Positions 16,336-24,971 are shown, counted from the stretch's first letter. The stretch is 64,000 nucleotides of DNA from an uncultured Acetatifactor sp. (GCA_947624245.1 CANQJL010000007.1:1-64000); one strand, 5' to 3'. Program-made: numbers and translations. The notes: generated by a model from the sequence alone, not told the origin.

Positions 16336-17499
16336 ATGGCAACGGTGCTTGATTATGTCAAGGAATACGGAAAATATTCTTTTCGGGAGAAGCCCATGAC
16401 GGAGGTGGACAGCCTGGCGCTGTGCCAGCTCTCCTACCTAAAATATGACGGGCTGGTGCCGCAGGTGAACGAGAACCGAAAATCCGTCACGCTGAAAAGT
16501 CTGGCGGAGCATCCGGACTATGACAAGCTGTTCCATGACGTGGTGTTCCCAAAGGCAAATCGGGAGCTGCTGGAGGAAATGCTGGCGGGCAGGCGCTTCG
16601 GCAATCTGAAGCTCAACTGCTACGTCAACGTGGTGGAAAAGCAGTGGGAGACCCAGTTCTCGGCCGTGACGTATATTCTGGACGACGGGACCGTCTATGT
16701 AGCCTATCGCGGCACGGACGAGAGCATCGTCGGCTGGAAGGAGGATTTCAATATGGCCTTTCTCTCACCGGTGCCCAGTCAGGAGTACAGCGTGCAATAT
16801 CTGAATACCGTGGCGGGAAGGCTGCATCGGCCCTTCTATGTGGGAGGACACTCCAAGGGCGGCAATCTTGCGGTGTACAGCGCCATGAAGTGCGATCCCC
16901 GCATTCAGGACCGAATCATACGAGTGTACGACTTGGACGGCCCGGGTTTTCGGCCGGAGATGCTGGAGGACGGCGATTATGAGATGATCGCCGGCAGAGT
17001 GGTCAAGATCCTGCCCCATTCTTCGCTGGTGGGTATGCTCTTTGAGACGGATATGCGTTTTCAGGTGGTGGAGAGCAAGACCTTCGGCCTGCTGCAGCAC
17101 GATCTGCTGTCCTGGCTGGTGGAGGGAGACGCTCTGGTCAGGGTGAATGACATCTATGAGCGGCGCAAGCGAATGGACAACGCGCTGAACCAGTGGATCT
17201 TCTCTCTGGACGAGGAGAGGGTCAGGACCTTTGTGGACACGCTCTATCAGGTGATAGAGGCGTCTCAGGCCGACGATCTCAGCGAATTCACGGCGGATTG
17301 GAAGCGCAGCATGAACGGAATGCTGGAGGCCATAAAGGAAGTGGACGAGGAGACCATGAAGATGTTGAAGGAGACCGTCAGGGCGCTGTTTGAGATCGCG
17401 GGAGCGCAGATGCGTCAGGAGGTCACAAAGAATCTGTCGGCGGGAAAAGAGAAGCTAAAGAGGCAAAGTAAGCCAAGACTTTCTCCCCGCAGATCGTAG
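16336..17499 (+). CDS. Mbeg1-like (DUF2974) alpha/beta hydrolase-fold protein
   Basis: 387 residues. It has the lipase-like core with TVYVAYRGTDESIVGWKEDF and the nucleophile elbow GHSKGGNLAVYSAM (Ser about residue 173), as in Mbeg1-like/DUF2974 proteins common in Firmicutes. The C-terminal 120 residues are helical and charged. The true substrate is unknown. ATG 16336 (MATVLDYVKEYG) is chosen because the family begins here and AAGGAAG precedes it; ATG 16303 is less likely. Its 3' end runs 77 bases into the convergent amidotransferase gene. Confidence 0.8.
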   Translation: MATVLDYVKEYGKYSFREKPMTEVDSLALCQLSYLKYDGLVPQVNENRKSVTLKSLAEHPDYDKLFHDVVFPKANRELLEEMLAGRRFGNLKLNCYVNVVEKQWETQFSAVTYILDDGTVYVAYRGTDESIVGWKEDFNMAFLSPVPSQEYSVQYLNTVAGRLHRPFYVGGHSKGGNLAVYSAMKCDPRIQDRIIRVYDLDGPGFRPEMLEDGDYEMIAGRVVKILPHSSLVGMLFETDMRFQVVESKTFGLLQHDLLSWLVEGDALVRVNDIYERRKRMDNALNQWIFSLDEERVRTFVDTLYQVIEASQADDLSEFTADWKRSMNGMLEAIKEVDEETMKMLKETVRALFEIAGAQMRQEVTKNLSAGKEKLKRQSKPRLSPRRS

Positions 17500-18082
17500 T
17501 CTGCCTGTGGTCAAGACGTTCCGGATGCCACTGTACGCCGAGGATCGGAAGCTCTCTGTGCGCGACCGCCTCGATGCAGCCGTCGTCGGGACAATACTGA
17601 ACGGCCGTAAGCCCCTGCCCCAGACATTTGATGGACTGATGGTGGGCGCTGTTGACCCTGGCACAGCCGCCGTACAGTCTGTAGAGCCAGCAGCTCTTTT
17701 GAATGGCGGTGGGGTGATATTGGTCGCAGCCGTTGTATCTGTGGCGGTCTGCGGAGGGCATATCCTGACAGAGGGTGCCCCCAAGTCCCACGTTGATGAT
17801 CTGGATTCCCTTGCAGATGCCGAGCACGGGGATCCGTTTTCTGATACAGTGATCCAGCGCCTGCAGCTGCAGGATATCCAGCTCCGTATCAATATTGCGG
17901 GAGCCGCGGTTCTTCTCGCCGAAGAAGGCGGGAGTGATGTCGCCGCCGCCCGGCAGAATCAGACCGCCGCAGCCTGTCACGTCTTCCGGCGTCAGGGTTA
18001 CCAGAGGAGTGTGGTCCAGCGCCTTCACATATCTGACATAATTCGCGGTATCCCGCTCCCTTCCCAGAATTGCTATCTTCAT
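17423..18082 (-). CDS. Class I glutamine amidotransferase-like peptidase (C26 family)
   Basis: 219 residues. GGLILPGGGDITP, the nucleophile elbow VLGICKGIQIINVGLGG (Cys about 94) and VQWHPERLD (His) are the hallmarks of the gamma-glutamyl-gamma-aminobutyrate hydrolase (PuuD-like)/peptidase C26 family. These cleave gamma-glutamyl amides. No polyamine catabolism gene is near. The gene runs opposite to its neighbours and its last 77 bases overlap the 3' end of the Mbeg1-like gene. The last 15 residues (ASLASLFPPTDSL) lie inside this overlap and may be a late extension. Confidence 0.82.
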   Translation of the reverse strand: MKIAILGRERDTANYVRYVKALDHTPLVTLTPEDVTGCGGLILPGGGDITPAFFGEKNRGSRNIDTELDILQLQALDHCIRKRIPVLGICKGIQIINVGLGGTLCQDMPSADRHRYNGCDQYHPTAIQKSCWLYRLYGGCARVNSAHHQSIKCLGQGLTAVQYCPDDGCIEAVAHRELPILGVQWHPERLDHRQTTICGEKVLAYFASLASLFPPTDSL

Positions 18083-18294
18083 TCAAACAAGCCTTAAGAG
18101 TTTTCTTTAAGTCAATATATTACTCGACCGGCAAAGACATGATAAGTCCGGGGAACGCACAGGCATCTGGGACGGAGATTTCTGCGCGGGGGTTTTATTG
18201 GGAAGAAAAATCTGCTAAAATATGGGTGCGGCGAACGGCCGCAGGATTTTTCCGCAAGAAGGATGCCGTCTCGGGCGGCGGAATGTGAGGAGCT

Positions 18295-20790
18295 ATGAAG
18301 AATAAGAGAAGGCTGGTCACGGGCCTTGCTTTTTTGCTTCCCGTGGCGGTGCTGCTTTGCCTGTATATCATTGAGGGGATTTATCCCTTCGGGGACCGGA
18401 CATTTCTGTCCGCCGACCTGTATCATCAGTACATGCCCTTTTTCAGCGAATTGCTGCACAAGATCCGCGGCGGGGAATCGCTGGGCTATTCCTTCCATCT
18501 GGGGATAGGCTCTAATTTCCTTGCGCTCTTTGTGTATTATCTGGCAAGTCCCTTTCATCTTCTCGCGCTGCTTGTTCCGGAAGCCTATCTATCCGATTTT
18601 ATCGGCTATATGGTGATCCTGAAGGTGGGACTGTGCGGGCTGACCTGCTGTGTCTACCTGCGGGAGCATTTTCAGACGCAGGAGCCGGGCACCATGCTCT
18701 TTTCCCTCTTTTATGCGCTGTCAGGCTTTCTGTCCGCCTACAATTACAACATTATGTGGCTGGACTGCGTGATCCTGCTTCCGCTGATCGTGCTGGGGCT
18801 GGAGAGGCTGGTGAAGGAGGGCAGGTGCGGCCTGTACTGTGTGACGCTGGCGCTGTCAATCTACACCAATTATTATCTGTCCATCATGATCTGCATCTTT
18901 CTGGTGCTGTATTTTGTTCTCATGCTGGTCCTTGAAAAGAAGAGGCTGCGCAGTATCGGATATTTTGCGCTGTATTCCCTGCTGGCCGGCGGAATGGCGG
19001 CGGTCCTTCTGATTCCGGAGGTGGCGGCGATCCTGAAGACGGATTTCGGGAAGGCCCAGTTTCCCACCCGCTTCGAGTCCTATTTTTCCGTGCTGGATAT
19101 TCTGGCACGGCACTGCATGTGCGTCGCCTCGGAGCGGGGTCTGGCGCATTGGCCCAACATCTTCTGCGGAAGCGCCGTGCTGATGCTGCTTCCCATGTAT
19201 GTGCTGAGCCGGAGGATCTCCGTGCGGGAGAAATTCTGCAGACTGGCGCTGGCGGGCTTTCTGCTTCTGAGCTTCGGCAGCAATCTGCTGGATTTTATCT
19301 GGCACGGACTGAACTATCCCGATTCGCTGCCTGCGAGACAGTCCTTTTTGTACATCTTTCTGGTGCTTACCATGTGCTACGACGCTTACCGCCATGTGCG
19401 TGAGGAGGACGAACGCCAGATACTCTACGGCTATCTTGCGGCGGTGGGCTTTTTCCTGTTCTGTGAGAAATTTGCCGACGACGAGGATTTCTATTACGGC
19501 GTCCAGATTCTCACGCTGGCCGTGGTCAGCGTCTACGCCGTGCTCCTGCACCTGTACCGCACCAGAGAGAGCAGTGCGCTTAAAATACGTCTGGCGGTCA
19601 TTGCGACGGCAGTGGCGGTGGCGGAGCTTGGGGTCAACACCTATGTGACAGGCATGATGAGCAACAGCCGCAGCGAGTATCTGGACCCGCAGGCCGATTA
19701 CAGGGCGCTGTATGAGAGGACGCAGGAGAGAGAGGACGGCCTGTACCGGCTGGAGAAATTCACGCGCATGACAAAGAACGACAGCGCGCTGGCCGGATAC
19801 CCTTCCGCAAGTATTTTCTCCTCTACCATGAATTCTGACGTGATGGATCTGTATTCCAGGTTCGGTATGCGCCACAGCAAGGTCTACTATGCCTTTGACG
19901 GCGCGACGCCGCTTACCTCCGCGCTGCTCAATGTGAAGTACATGTTCGGGGAGGCGGCGGACTACGAAAACAGTCTCTATACCCTGTCTGACCGAAGCGG
20001 GGACGTCTGGCTGTATGAGTGCAATGCCGCGCTGCCCTTCGGATATGTGGCGCCCACCGGTTACGAGCTGCCGGAGGGCAGTGAGGACAACGGACTGCAG
20101 CTTCAGAACAGAATGGTGCAGGAGCTGGGGGGGACAGAAGGGGAGCTGTTCCGACAGGTCTTAAAGGGAAGCGGAAAAAGCCAGAACAGCTTCACGGCGC
20201 CGGAAGCGGGAATCTATTACGGGATACTGACTTCGTCCGGAACCGCGAAGCTGGAGCTGGAGGGCGCAGGTATGTCCTTAGACAAATTCAGCGATCTGAA
20301 GAAGGGCTCTGTCCTGTACCTGGGCTATCTGGAGAAGGGACAAAGGGTCGTTTTAAAGAACGGCGACGAGGAAGACGAAACGCCTGAATTCTCCGCGGAC
20401 GTCTACCGGTTGGACGAGACGGTGCTGCAGGGCGCGCTGGATATGCTGTCAGAGCGGCATCTGGAGAATGTGAAGTGGGAGAGCGATAAAATATCGGGAG
20501 ATATCGCGCTGGATACGGGCGGCCGGCTGATTCTGTCCGTGCCGTATGAGGAAGGCTGGACCGTTACAATAAACGGCCACGAGGCAACGCCGACTACGTT
20601 CGGCGGCTGTCTCATGGCCTTTGATCTTGAACCCGGTGAATATTCCATCGAAATGCACTATGTGCCGGCGGGAACCGGAGCGGGAATCGCGGTCAGCCTG
20701 CTCAGCATTGCGCTGTTCGCGGCCCTGACGGTATTTTCACGGCGGCACTTAAGGCATCGGGATCATCTGCGGTCTTCTGCGGTAAAGTAG
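18295..20790 (+). CDS. yfhO: YfhO family membrane protein
   Basis: 831 residues. It has an N-terminal membrane helix, then the conserved region around FLSADLYHQYMPFFSELLHKI and GESLGYSFHLGIGSNF, about a dozen further helices up to residue 445, a large extracytoplasmic domain (about 450-800, including LPFGYVAPTGYELP and YEEGWTVTINGHEATP) and a final helix (about 805-822). YfhO-type GT-C-like proteins add sugars to lipoteichoic acid or other surface polymers in Bacillota. The start has a GAGGAG site just upstream. Its last 28 bases overlap the convergent lipoprotein gene. The sugar donor is unknown. Confidence 0.82.
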   Translation: MKNKRRLVTGLAFLLPVAVLLCLYIIEGIYPFGDRTFLSADLYHQYMPFFSELLHKIRGGESLGYSFHLGIGSNFLALFVYYLASPFHLLALLVPEAYLSDFIGYMVILKVGLCGLTCCVYLREHFQTQEPGTMLFSLFYALSGFLSAYNYNIMWLDCVILLPLIVLGLERLVKEGRCGLYCVTLALSIYTNYYLSIMICIFLVLYFVLMLVLEKKRLRSIGYFALYSLLAGGMAAVLLIPEVAAILKTDFGKAQFPTRFESYFSVLDILARHCMCVASERGLAHWPNIFCGSAVLMLLPMYVLSRRISVREKFCRLALAGFLLLSFGSNLLDFIWHGLNYPDSLPARQSFLYIFLVLTMCYDAYRHVREEDERQILYGYLAAVGFFLFCEKFADDEDFYYGVQILTLAVVSVYAVLLHLYRTRESSALKIRLAVIATAVAVAELGVNTYVTGMMSNSRSEYLDPQADYRALYERTQEREDGLYRLEKFTRMTKNDSALAGYPSASIFSSTMNSDVMDLYSRFGMRHSKVYYAFDGATPLTSALLNVKYMFGEAADYENSLYTLSDRSGDVWLYECNAALPFGYVAPTGYELPEGSEDNGLQLQNRMVQELGGTEGELFRQVLKGSGKSQNSFTAPEAGIYYGILTSSGTAKLELEGAGMSLDKFSDLKKGSVLYLGYLEKGQRVVLKNGDEEDETPEFSADVYRLDETVLQGALDMLSERHLENVKWESDKISGDIALDTGGRLILSVPYEEGWTVTINGHEATPTTFGGCLMAFDLEPGEYSIEMHYVPAGTGAGIAVSLLSIALFAALTVFSRRHLRHRDHLRSSAVK

Positions 20791-21299
20791 ACGAAGAACA
20801 GAGACCCCGTGGAATCGTCTTCATAGTATTCCTGGAAGGATATGGAGAAATCATTGTTTCCGGCGGGTACTTCATACAGCAGCAGGCCGGTACGGCTCTG
20901 GTTCACTGCCAGATCGTACTCGTCGGGGAGCATATTTTCGTTTAGATCGGAGGCACCTTCCACAGGCCATGCGAAAGCATCGTCCGCACTGTCATTCCAC
21001 TGTGCCTGAAAATCATCATAGAACATGGGAACGCTTCGGTTGAAGGTGTTCTTCATGGTCAATTCCACCACCAAAAGCTCGTTTCCGTCTTCAGGGACGT
21101 ATCCTTCATATTCGGTAGTTACATAGGCGCTGTCCACAGAGAAAGTAAACCATGTGGTGACCATTTTGTCGCCTATGCGGCCGTTTGCATAGCCGTCGCT
21201 GTCCGGTTTGATGCCGCCGCCCGATAAAGGATTTCCGGCGCAGCCCGTCAGAGTAAACAGCAGCATTGTCACTAATAGTACAGATGTAATCTTTTTCAT
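20763..21299 (-). CDS. Lipoprotein with DUF4352-like domain
   Basis: 178 residues from ATG 21299 (GGAGGG upstream; an in-frame start at 21314 is less good). A lipoprotein signal peptide ends at LFTLTGC (lipobox Cys about residue 20). The mature part has an immunoglobulin-like DUF4352 pattern: TWFTFSVDSAY, then ELLVVELTMKNTFNRSVPM, LPDEYDLAVNQ and LLLYEVPAGNNDFSISF. Such proteins are surface-anchored with unknown ligands. It has its own promoter on the minus strand and runs into the 3' end of the YfhO-like gene. Confidence 0.8.
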   Translation of the reverse strand: MKKITSVLLVTMLLFTLTGCAGNPLSGGGIKPDSDGYANGRIGDKMVTTWFTFSVDSAYVTTEYEGYVPEDGNELLVVELTMKNTFNRSVPMFYDDFQAQWNDSADDAFAWPVEGASDLNENMLPDEYDLAVNQSRTGLLLYEVPAGNNDFSISFQEYYEDDSTGSLFFVYFTAEDRR

Positions 21300-21355
21300 T
21301 TTTCCCTCCGTCATGTAAAATTAAATAGTGTGGAAAAGCCTGATGGCTACAGGTA

Positions 21356-21384
21356 ATGCTAGCATATTTCGGACAAAAGGTCAA
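21356..21384 (-). promoter_or_regulatory. Promoter of the DUF4352-like lipoprotein gene
   Basis: On the minus strand TTGACC (21384-21379), a 17-base spacer and TAGCAT (21361-21356). Confidence 0.6.
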
Positions 21385-21513
21385 TCAAATTATGATACAT
21401 TTCGGAAACGCCTGCGATACATTATGCCTGTATCCTTTACCGTAACGATGCGGCGCAGAATCTGCCGCACGAAAAAAAGATGCTGAAATCGGCATCGGAA
21501 ACGGAGGCATATT

Positions 21514-23724
21514 GTGAAAGGAAGAGCAATGCGGAGGACGGCAGCGGCGCTGTGTCTGTCTCTTTTAGCAGGAATGGCGGCGGGCTGCGGCGGACAGAAG
21601 GAGCCGGAAGAGCTGCCGCAGCAAAAGACGGGAGGCTATACCTCGTCGGACGAGACGCTGGCCGGACTGCCGGACGGAAGCACGATCAAACAAATTTATA
21701 CATGGGAGGACAGCGTGCGCATTTTAACGGCGTCGGAGGAAGAGGACGTCACGATCCTGCGGGAATGGGAGCAGGGGGAGAACGGGTTCGAGGATATCAC
21801 GGAAGAATGGCTGAAGGGGCTGGAGCTGCAGTGCGGAAGCTGGGCCGACATGCAGCTTGTGCAGGATCAAAGCAAAACTCAGTATCTTTTTGTCAGAAAT
21901 GTCACGGAGGAGGGGCTCTATCAGGGGCAGCTGTGGCGCCCAGACGGAGAGGGAGCGGTGGATATCACTCCGGAAAAGTGGACCGTACCGGAGGAAGGGA
22001 CCGGCATGTACGAGGATATTCTGGGCATCGCCGTGCTTGACGACGGCACATTGTACGCCGTCTCGTCCCGCTCTGTGGACGTTCTGGACGGCGCGGACGG
22101 GACTGTGGTATCCGGCGAAGAAAATCAGGAAGATTACGGGGAGAATGTTCTCACGGACGGAATAGACTTGTATCTGGTGCGGTCCGGAAGCATGAGGGAA
22201 ATCGAGGAAATCGAAAAGCGCCCCGGCGGCCGAAGCGCCGATGCGGAAACGATTCCCCTTCCCGAAAGCGGTATGGGAGAAGCCGAGCTTTGTGTGCTGC
22301 GGGACGGCACTCTGCTGTGTGCAGGCAAAGAGGGAATCTTCCGATACGATGCGGCGGCGAAGAGCTGGGAGAAGCTGTTGGAGGGTTCGGAGACGGACTT
22401 TTCCCTGTCCACATGCTGGTGTATGGGAATGACTGCGCTTGCGGACGGAAGGGTGTATGTCCTGTTCGGGCAGGAGGGCGGCGATGCGAGGCTGGTCCGA
22501 TATGAGTACGATGCCAACGCCGTAACGGAGACAGAGCGGAATCTGACCGTGTACACCGTGTGGGAGAACCCGCTGCTGCAGCAGGCGGCCGCTCTGTATC
22601 ACAGAGAGCACCCCGAGGTCCTGATCACCGTCGATTCTGTCTACTCCACGCAGGATCAATATTCCGGCGTCGAACCGGACTACGACCAGATCTGTCAGCA
22701 GTTGAACACCAGACTGATGGGCGAAGAGGCGCCGGACATTCTGGTGCTGGATTGTTTGGATACAGACTCCTATGCGGAGAAAGGGCTTCTTGCGGATATC
22801 GGTGGAGTGGTGGAGCCGCTGGAGGAGAGCGGCCAGCTCCTCTCCAATATTACCGGCGCTTATGTGAGGGAAGGCGGAAGCCGGTATGCGGTGCCGCTGC
22901 AGTTTCAGTTCACCATGGCGGTGGGAAGAGACATTCCGCCGGAGAAGGCGGCCGGGCTGGAGCCGCTGGCAGGCTGTCTCGCAGGGCAGCAGGAGAGCTG
23001 TCTCGGCCCTATGACGGCGGAGGAGCTGGTGGATCGGTTCTATCCGTATTTCTGCGGTGAGTTCGTGAAGGATAAAAAGATAGACAGAGACGTTTTGAAA
23101 AAGAACTTGGAGTATCTGAAGGCGATAGCGGATAACAGCGGGATTCTGCCTGCCCGCGAAGAAAATGACAGAGCGTGCAGCATCTGGGATCTGCCCTCCC
23201 AGGTGAGACTTGCCTTTGCCGACGCAAAGGGCTACCGCAGCAGCATGACTCCCATAGCCGTCGCGGAGTATGTGGAGGGCGAATTCACGGCCTTTGAGAA
23301 CTGCTTTCGGCCCTCCCTGCTGATGGGGATCAGCGCAAAGAGCGAGTACCGGGACACGGCGGAAGATTTTCTGCGGTTTGCCCTGTCACAGGACGTTCAG
23401 GATACGGACTTTTACACAGGGTTTCCGGTAAATCAAGCTTCCCTTGAGAAGCAGGAGCAGGCGGACCGTTCCGATGTGATGATGGCGACCACCATCATAA
23501 ATTTTGCCGGTCAGGAGGAAATATTCGATATCGGCGAATACTCTCCTGAGACAGCCAAGAAGCTGACCGACATCTGCAAAGCATTGGATCGGCCGGTCGT
23601 GGAGGACGCTAAGATTCGGGAGGAACTCCTTGCGGCGCTGCCGACATACCTTGACGGCAGCAGGACATTGGAGGAGACCCTGGACAGTATCGAGGACGGT
23701 CTGAGAATATATCTGGCCGAGTGA
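21514..23724 (+). CDS. Extracellular solute-binding lipoprotein with N-terminal propeller-like region
   Basis: 736 residues from GTG 21514 (GGAGG 7 bases upstream; ATG 21529 is a possible alternative). The lipobox is LLAGMAAGC (Cys about residue 25). Residues about 40-335 hold repeated short strands (DDGTLYAVSS, RDGTLLCAGKEGIFRYD, ADGRVYVLFG) typical of a beta-propeller. From about 345 (LTVYTVWENPLLQQAAALYHREHPEV) a family 1 ABC sugar-binding fold follows to the end. No permease or ATPase is adjacent, so it is an orphan and may act as a sensor or surface binder instead of transport component. Confidence 0.75.
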   Translation: MKGRAMRRTAAALCLSLLAGMAAGCGGQKEPEELPQQKTGGYTSSDETLAGLPDGSTIKQIYTWEDSVRILTASEEEDVTILREWEQGENGFEDITEEWLKGLELQCGSWADMQLVQDQSKTQYLFVRNVTEEGLYQGQLWRPDGEGAVDITPEKWTVPEEGTGMYEDILGIAVLDDGTLYAVSSRSVDVLDGADGTVVSGEENQEDYGENVLTDGIDLYLVRSGSMREIEEIEKRPGGRSADAETIPLPESGMGEAELCVLRDGTLLCAGKEGIFRYDAAAKSWEKLLEGSETDFSLSTCWCMGMTALADGRVYVLFGQEGGDARLVRYEYDANAVTETERNLTVYTVWENPLLQQAAALYHREHPEVLITVDSVYSTQDQYSGVEPDYDQICQQLNTRLMGEEAPDILVLDCLDTDSYAEKGLLADIGGVVEPLEESGQLLSNITGAYVREGGSRYAVPLQFQFTMAVGRDIPPEKAAGLEPLAGCLAGQQESCLGPMTAEELVDRFYPYFCGEFVKDKKIDRDVLKKNLEYLKAIADNSGILPAREENDRACSIWDLPSQVRLAFADAKGYRSSMTPIAVAEYVEGEFTAFENCFRPSLLMGISAKSEYRDTAEDFLRFALSQDVQDTDFYTGFPVNQASLEKQEQADRSDVMMATTIINFAGQEEIFDIGEYSPETAKKLTDICKALDRPVVEDAKIREELLAALPTYLDGSRTLEETLDSIEDGLRIYLAE

Positions 23725-23809
23725 CGGCAGGCCGATTGCCGGAGGAGGACCGAAAAGAATAGTAAATAGCAGGAAAATAGCAGGAACAGCAGGAATTTGG
23801 AAAAAAGAA

Positions 23810-23838
23810 TTGACATTCCGACGGCGGAATGCTATGAT
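23810..23838 (+). promoter_or_regulatory. Promoter of tRNA-Leu
   Basis: TTGACA (23810-23815), a 17-base spacer and TATGAT (23833-23838). Confidence 0.75.
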
Positions 23839-23875
23839 TAATTTTGCGCGATGCGCAGATTCCCCGTGGGAATGA

Positions 23876-23959
23876 GCGGAAGTGTCGGAACTGGCAGACG
23901 AGCAAGACTAAGGATCTTGTGGTAGCAATACCGTGTGGGTTCAAGTCCCATCTTCCGCA
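23876..23959 (+). tRNA. tRNA-Leu, anticodon AAG
   Basis: A type II tRNA: acceptor GCGGAAG with CTTCCGC, anticodon stem CAAGA/TCTTG around loop CTAAGGA (anticodon at 23910-23912), a long variable arm (GTGGTAGCAATACC) and a T arm with TTCAAGT. CCA is not encoded. Like tRNA-Pro above it has A at position 34. Confidence 0.92.
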
Positions 23960-23969
23960 GAAAAAGAAA

Positions 23970-23998
23970 AGGTTAAGCCGAAGGCTTAGCCTTTTTCC
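23970..23998 (+). terminator. Terminator after tRNA-Leu
   Basis: A 10-bp stem (AGGTTAAGCC with GGCTTAGCCT, one T-G pair), loop GAA, followed by a T-rich tail. Confidence 0.75.
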
Positions 23999-24002
23999 TT
24001 TT

Positions 24003-24050
24003 TATGGCAAGGAGCCCCTTCACCCAAGGGTTCAAGGTCTCCTCGCCATA
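24003..24050. repeat. 48-base imperfect palindrome after tRNA-Leu
   Basis: The outer arm TATGGCAAGGAG pairs with CTCCTCGCCATA (one mismatch), and the inner part CTTCACCC pairs imperfectly with GGGTTCAAG. It lies between two copies of a 12-base string (CCCATCTTCCGC at 23947-23958 and 24071-24082), the first being the tRNA 3' end. Its function is unknown; it may be a second terminator or a scar of an integrated element. Confidence 0.5.
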
Positions 24051-24103
24051 AATGGCTCGTCGGTCTGCGCCCCATCTTCCGCCGGAGCGGTTTTAAATTA
24101 TAG

Positions 24104-24132
24104 TTGCAAAATTGCTCCATCTAGAATATAAT
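24104..24132 (+). promoter_or_regulatory. Promoter of the antisense RNA of type I module 2
   Basis: TTGCAA (24104-24109), a 17-base spacer and TATAAT (24127-24132). Confidence 0.65.
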
Positions 24133-24138
24133 ATACTT

Positions 24139-24233
24139 AACAAGACAGCCGGAAGGTGAGTGCGCACCCGTCCCGGCGAAACTTAAACTAAAAAATAGTC
24201 GTCAGCTTTGTCGGGGCAGGACGGCTATTTTTT
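24139..24233 (+). ncRNA. Putative antitoxin RNA of type I module 2
   Basis: It would start about 7 bases after the -10 and end at the hairpin AAAAAATAGTCGTC (24190-24203) with GACGGCTATTTTTT (24220-24233), which works in both directions. Its 5' part (24141-24174) repeats, on the same strand, the region complementary to the toxin mRNA leader (24327-24357), so the RNA can pair with that leader. It also overlaps the toxin gene's last codons. This convergent layout with direct repeats and a shared terminator is that of the par/Fst type I systems. Confidence 0.6.
24190..24233. terminator. Bidirectional terminator of type I module 2
   Basis: A 14-bp stem with one T-G pair, flanked by A6 on one side and T6 on the other, so it can end both the antisense RNA and the toxin mRNA. 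Confidence 0.75.
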
Positions 24234-24308
24234 ATGTGTCAGATTCAGAATCGCGACGATCAACAGACCAACGGTCAGGATTATCATAAATTCCTCATAT
24301 GTACTCAT
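24225..24308 (-). CDS. Putative holin-like type I toxin, 27 residues
   Basis: ATG at 24308 (minus strand) opens MSTYEEFMIILTVGLLIVAI, followed by LNLTHKK and TAG. It has one membrane helix with an acidic N-terminal head and a basic tail. This is the pattern of the small putative holin-like toxins (TxpA/BsrG-like group) of Bacillota, which damage the membrane when unrepressed. The ribosome site GGGGTGA lies 6 bases upstream. A TATAAT for the minus strand lies near 24373-24380. An antisense RNA converges on it and shares its terminator. Confidence 0.72.
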   Translation of the reverse strand: MSTYEEFMIILTVGLLIVAILNLTHKK

Positions 24309-24509
24309 AATAATCACCCCTTTCCGCAAGACTCGGAACGGGTGAGAGCACGTCCCCCGACTGCCCGGGTAAGCATATTATATTGTCATGGTGCAGCGTT
24401 CCGATGCTGCAGCAACGGGGCGGTATTGGAGTTCCTGTCCCTTTTTATATTCCACTGTCATAGTCATAGTAGCGCCTTTTTTGTATTTTTTTCAGCTTCC
24501 CTCTCAGCT

Positions 24510-24722
24510 TCACGACTTTTCCGATGATTCACTCTGTTTGTTCTGTATGTCCTTATCGGTGAAGATTTCCCTCTCTTTATTGCGTCTTACCAATCCGAAG
24601 ATCAGTTCAACAATGCCTGCGCATAACCATACAATGCCAACTACAGTATTTTCTGCCCAGAACCATAATGGAGACAGAAGAAGCCATATACTTCCCAAAA
24701 TTATCATTCCTGTGCTGCTCAT
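24510..24722 (-). CDS. Small two-helix membrane protein
   Basis: 70 residues from ATG 24722 (MSSTGMIILGSIWLL), with GAGGAGG 8 bases upstream. A longer reading from TTG 24767 lacks such a site. Two hydrophobic helices (about 5-21 and 26-45) are followed by a charged cytoplasmic tail (RRNKEREIFTDKD). I do not recognise a family. It stands alone on the minus strand next to the type I module. Confidence 0.6.
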   Translation of the reverse strand: MSSTGMIILGSIWLLLSPLWFWAENTVVGIVWLCAGIVELIFGLVRRNKEREIFTDKDIQNKQSESSEKS

Positions 24723-24892
24723 GATCATTTCCTCCTCAAGATTCATATTGTTCTCATTCTCAGGCAACTGACGAAACGGCAGGTCTGTCCGCTGTTTCCA
24801 AGCTCCGGCCGTCTAACCTGCTCACTATCATTGTATAATATTTTCTAACAGAAGTCTATCAAAACCTGTCCGCACATCTAAAGTCAAGCCCC

Positions 24893-24931
24893 CAAAAAGC
24901 CGATATCATAAATAGGGTATCGGCTTTTTTA
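24893..24931 (+). terminator. Hairpin terminator or attenuator upstream of the coiled-coil gene
   Basis: AAAAAGCCGATA pairs with TATCGGCTTTTTT, followed by ATTC. It lies about 40 bases before the next start codon, and a TATAAT (24834-24839) lies about 55 bases upstream of it, so a transcript from there would meet the hairpin before the gene. Confidence 0.6.
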
Positions 24932-24971
24932 TTCACGACATTTCTATTGTTGATTCAGAGAGGTGACTGCC

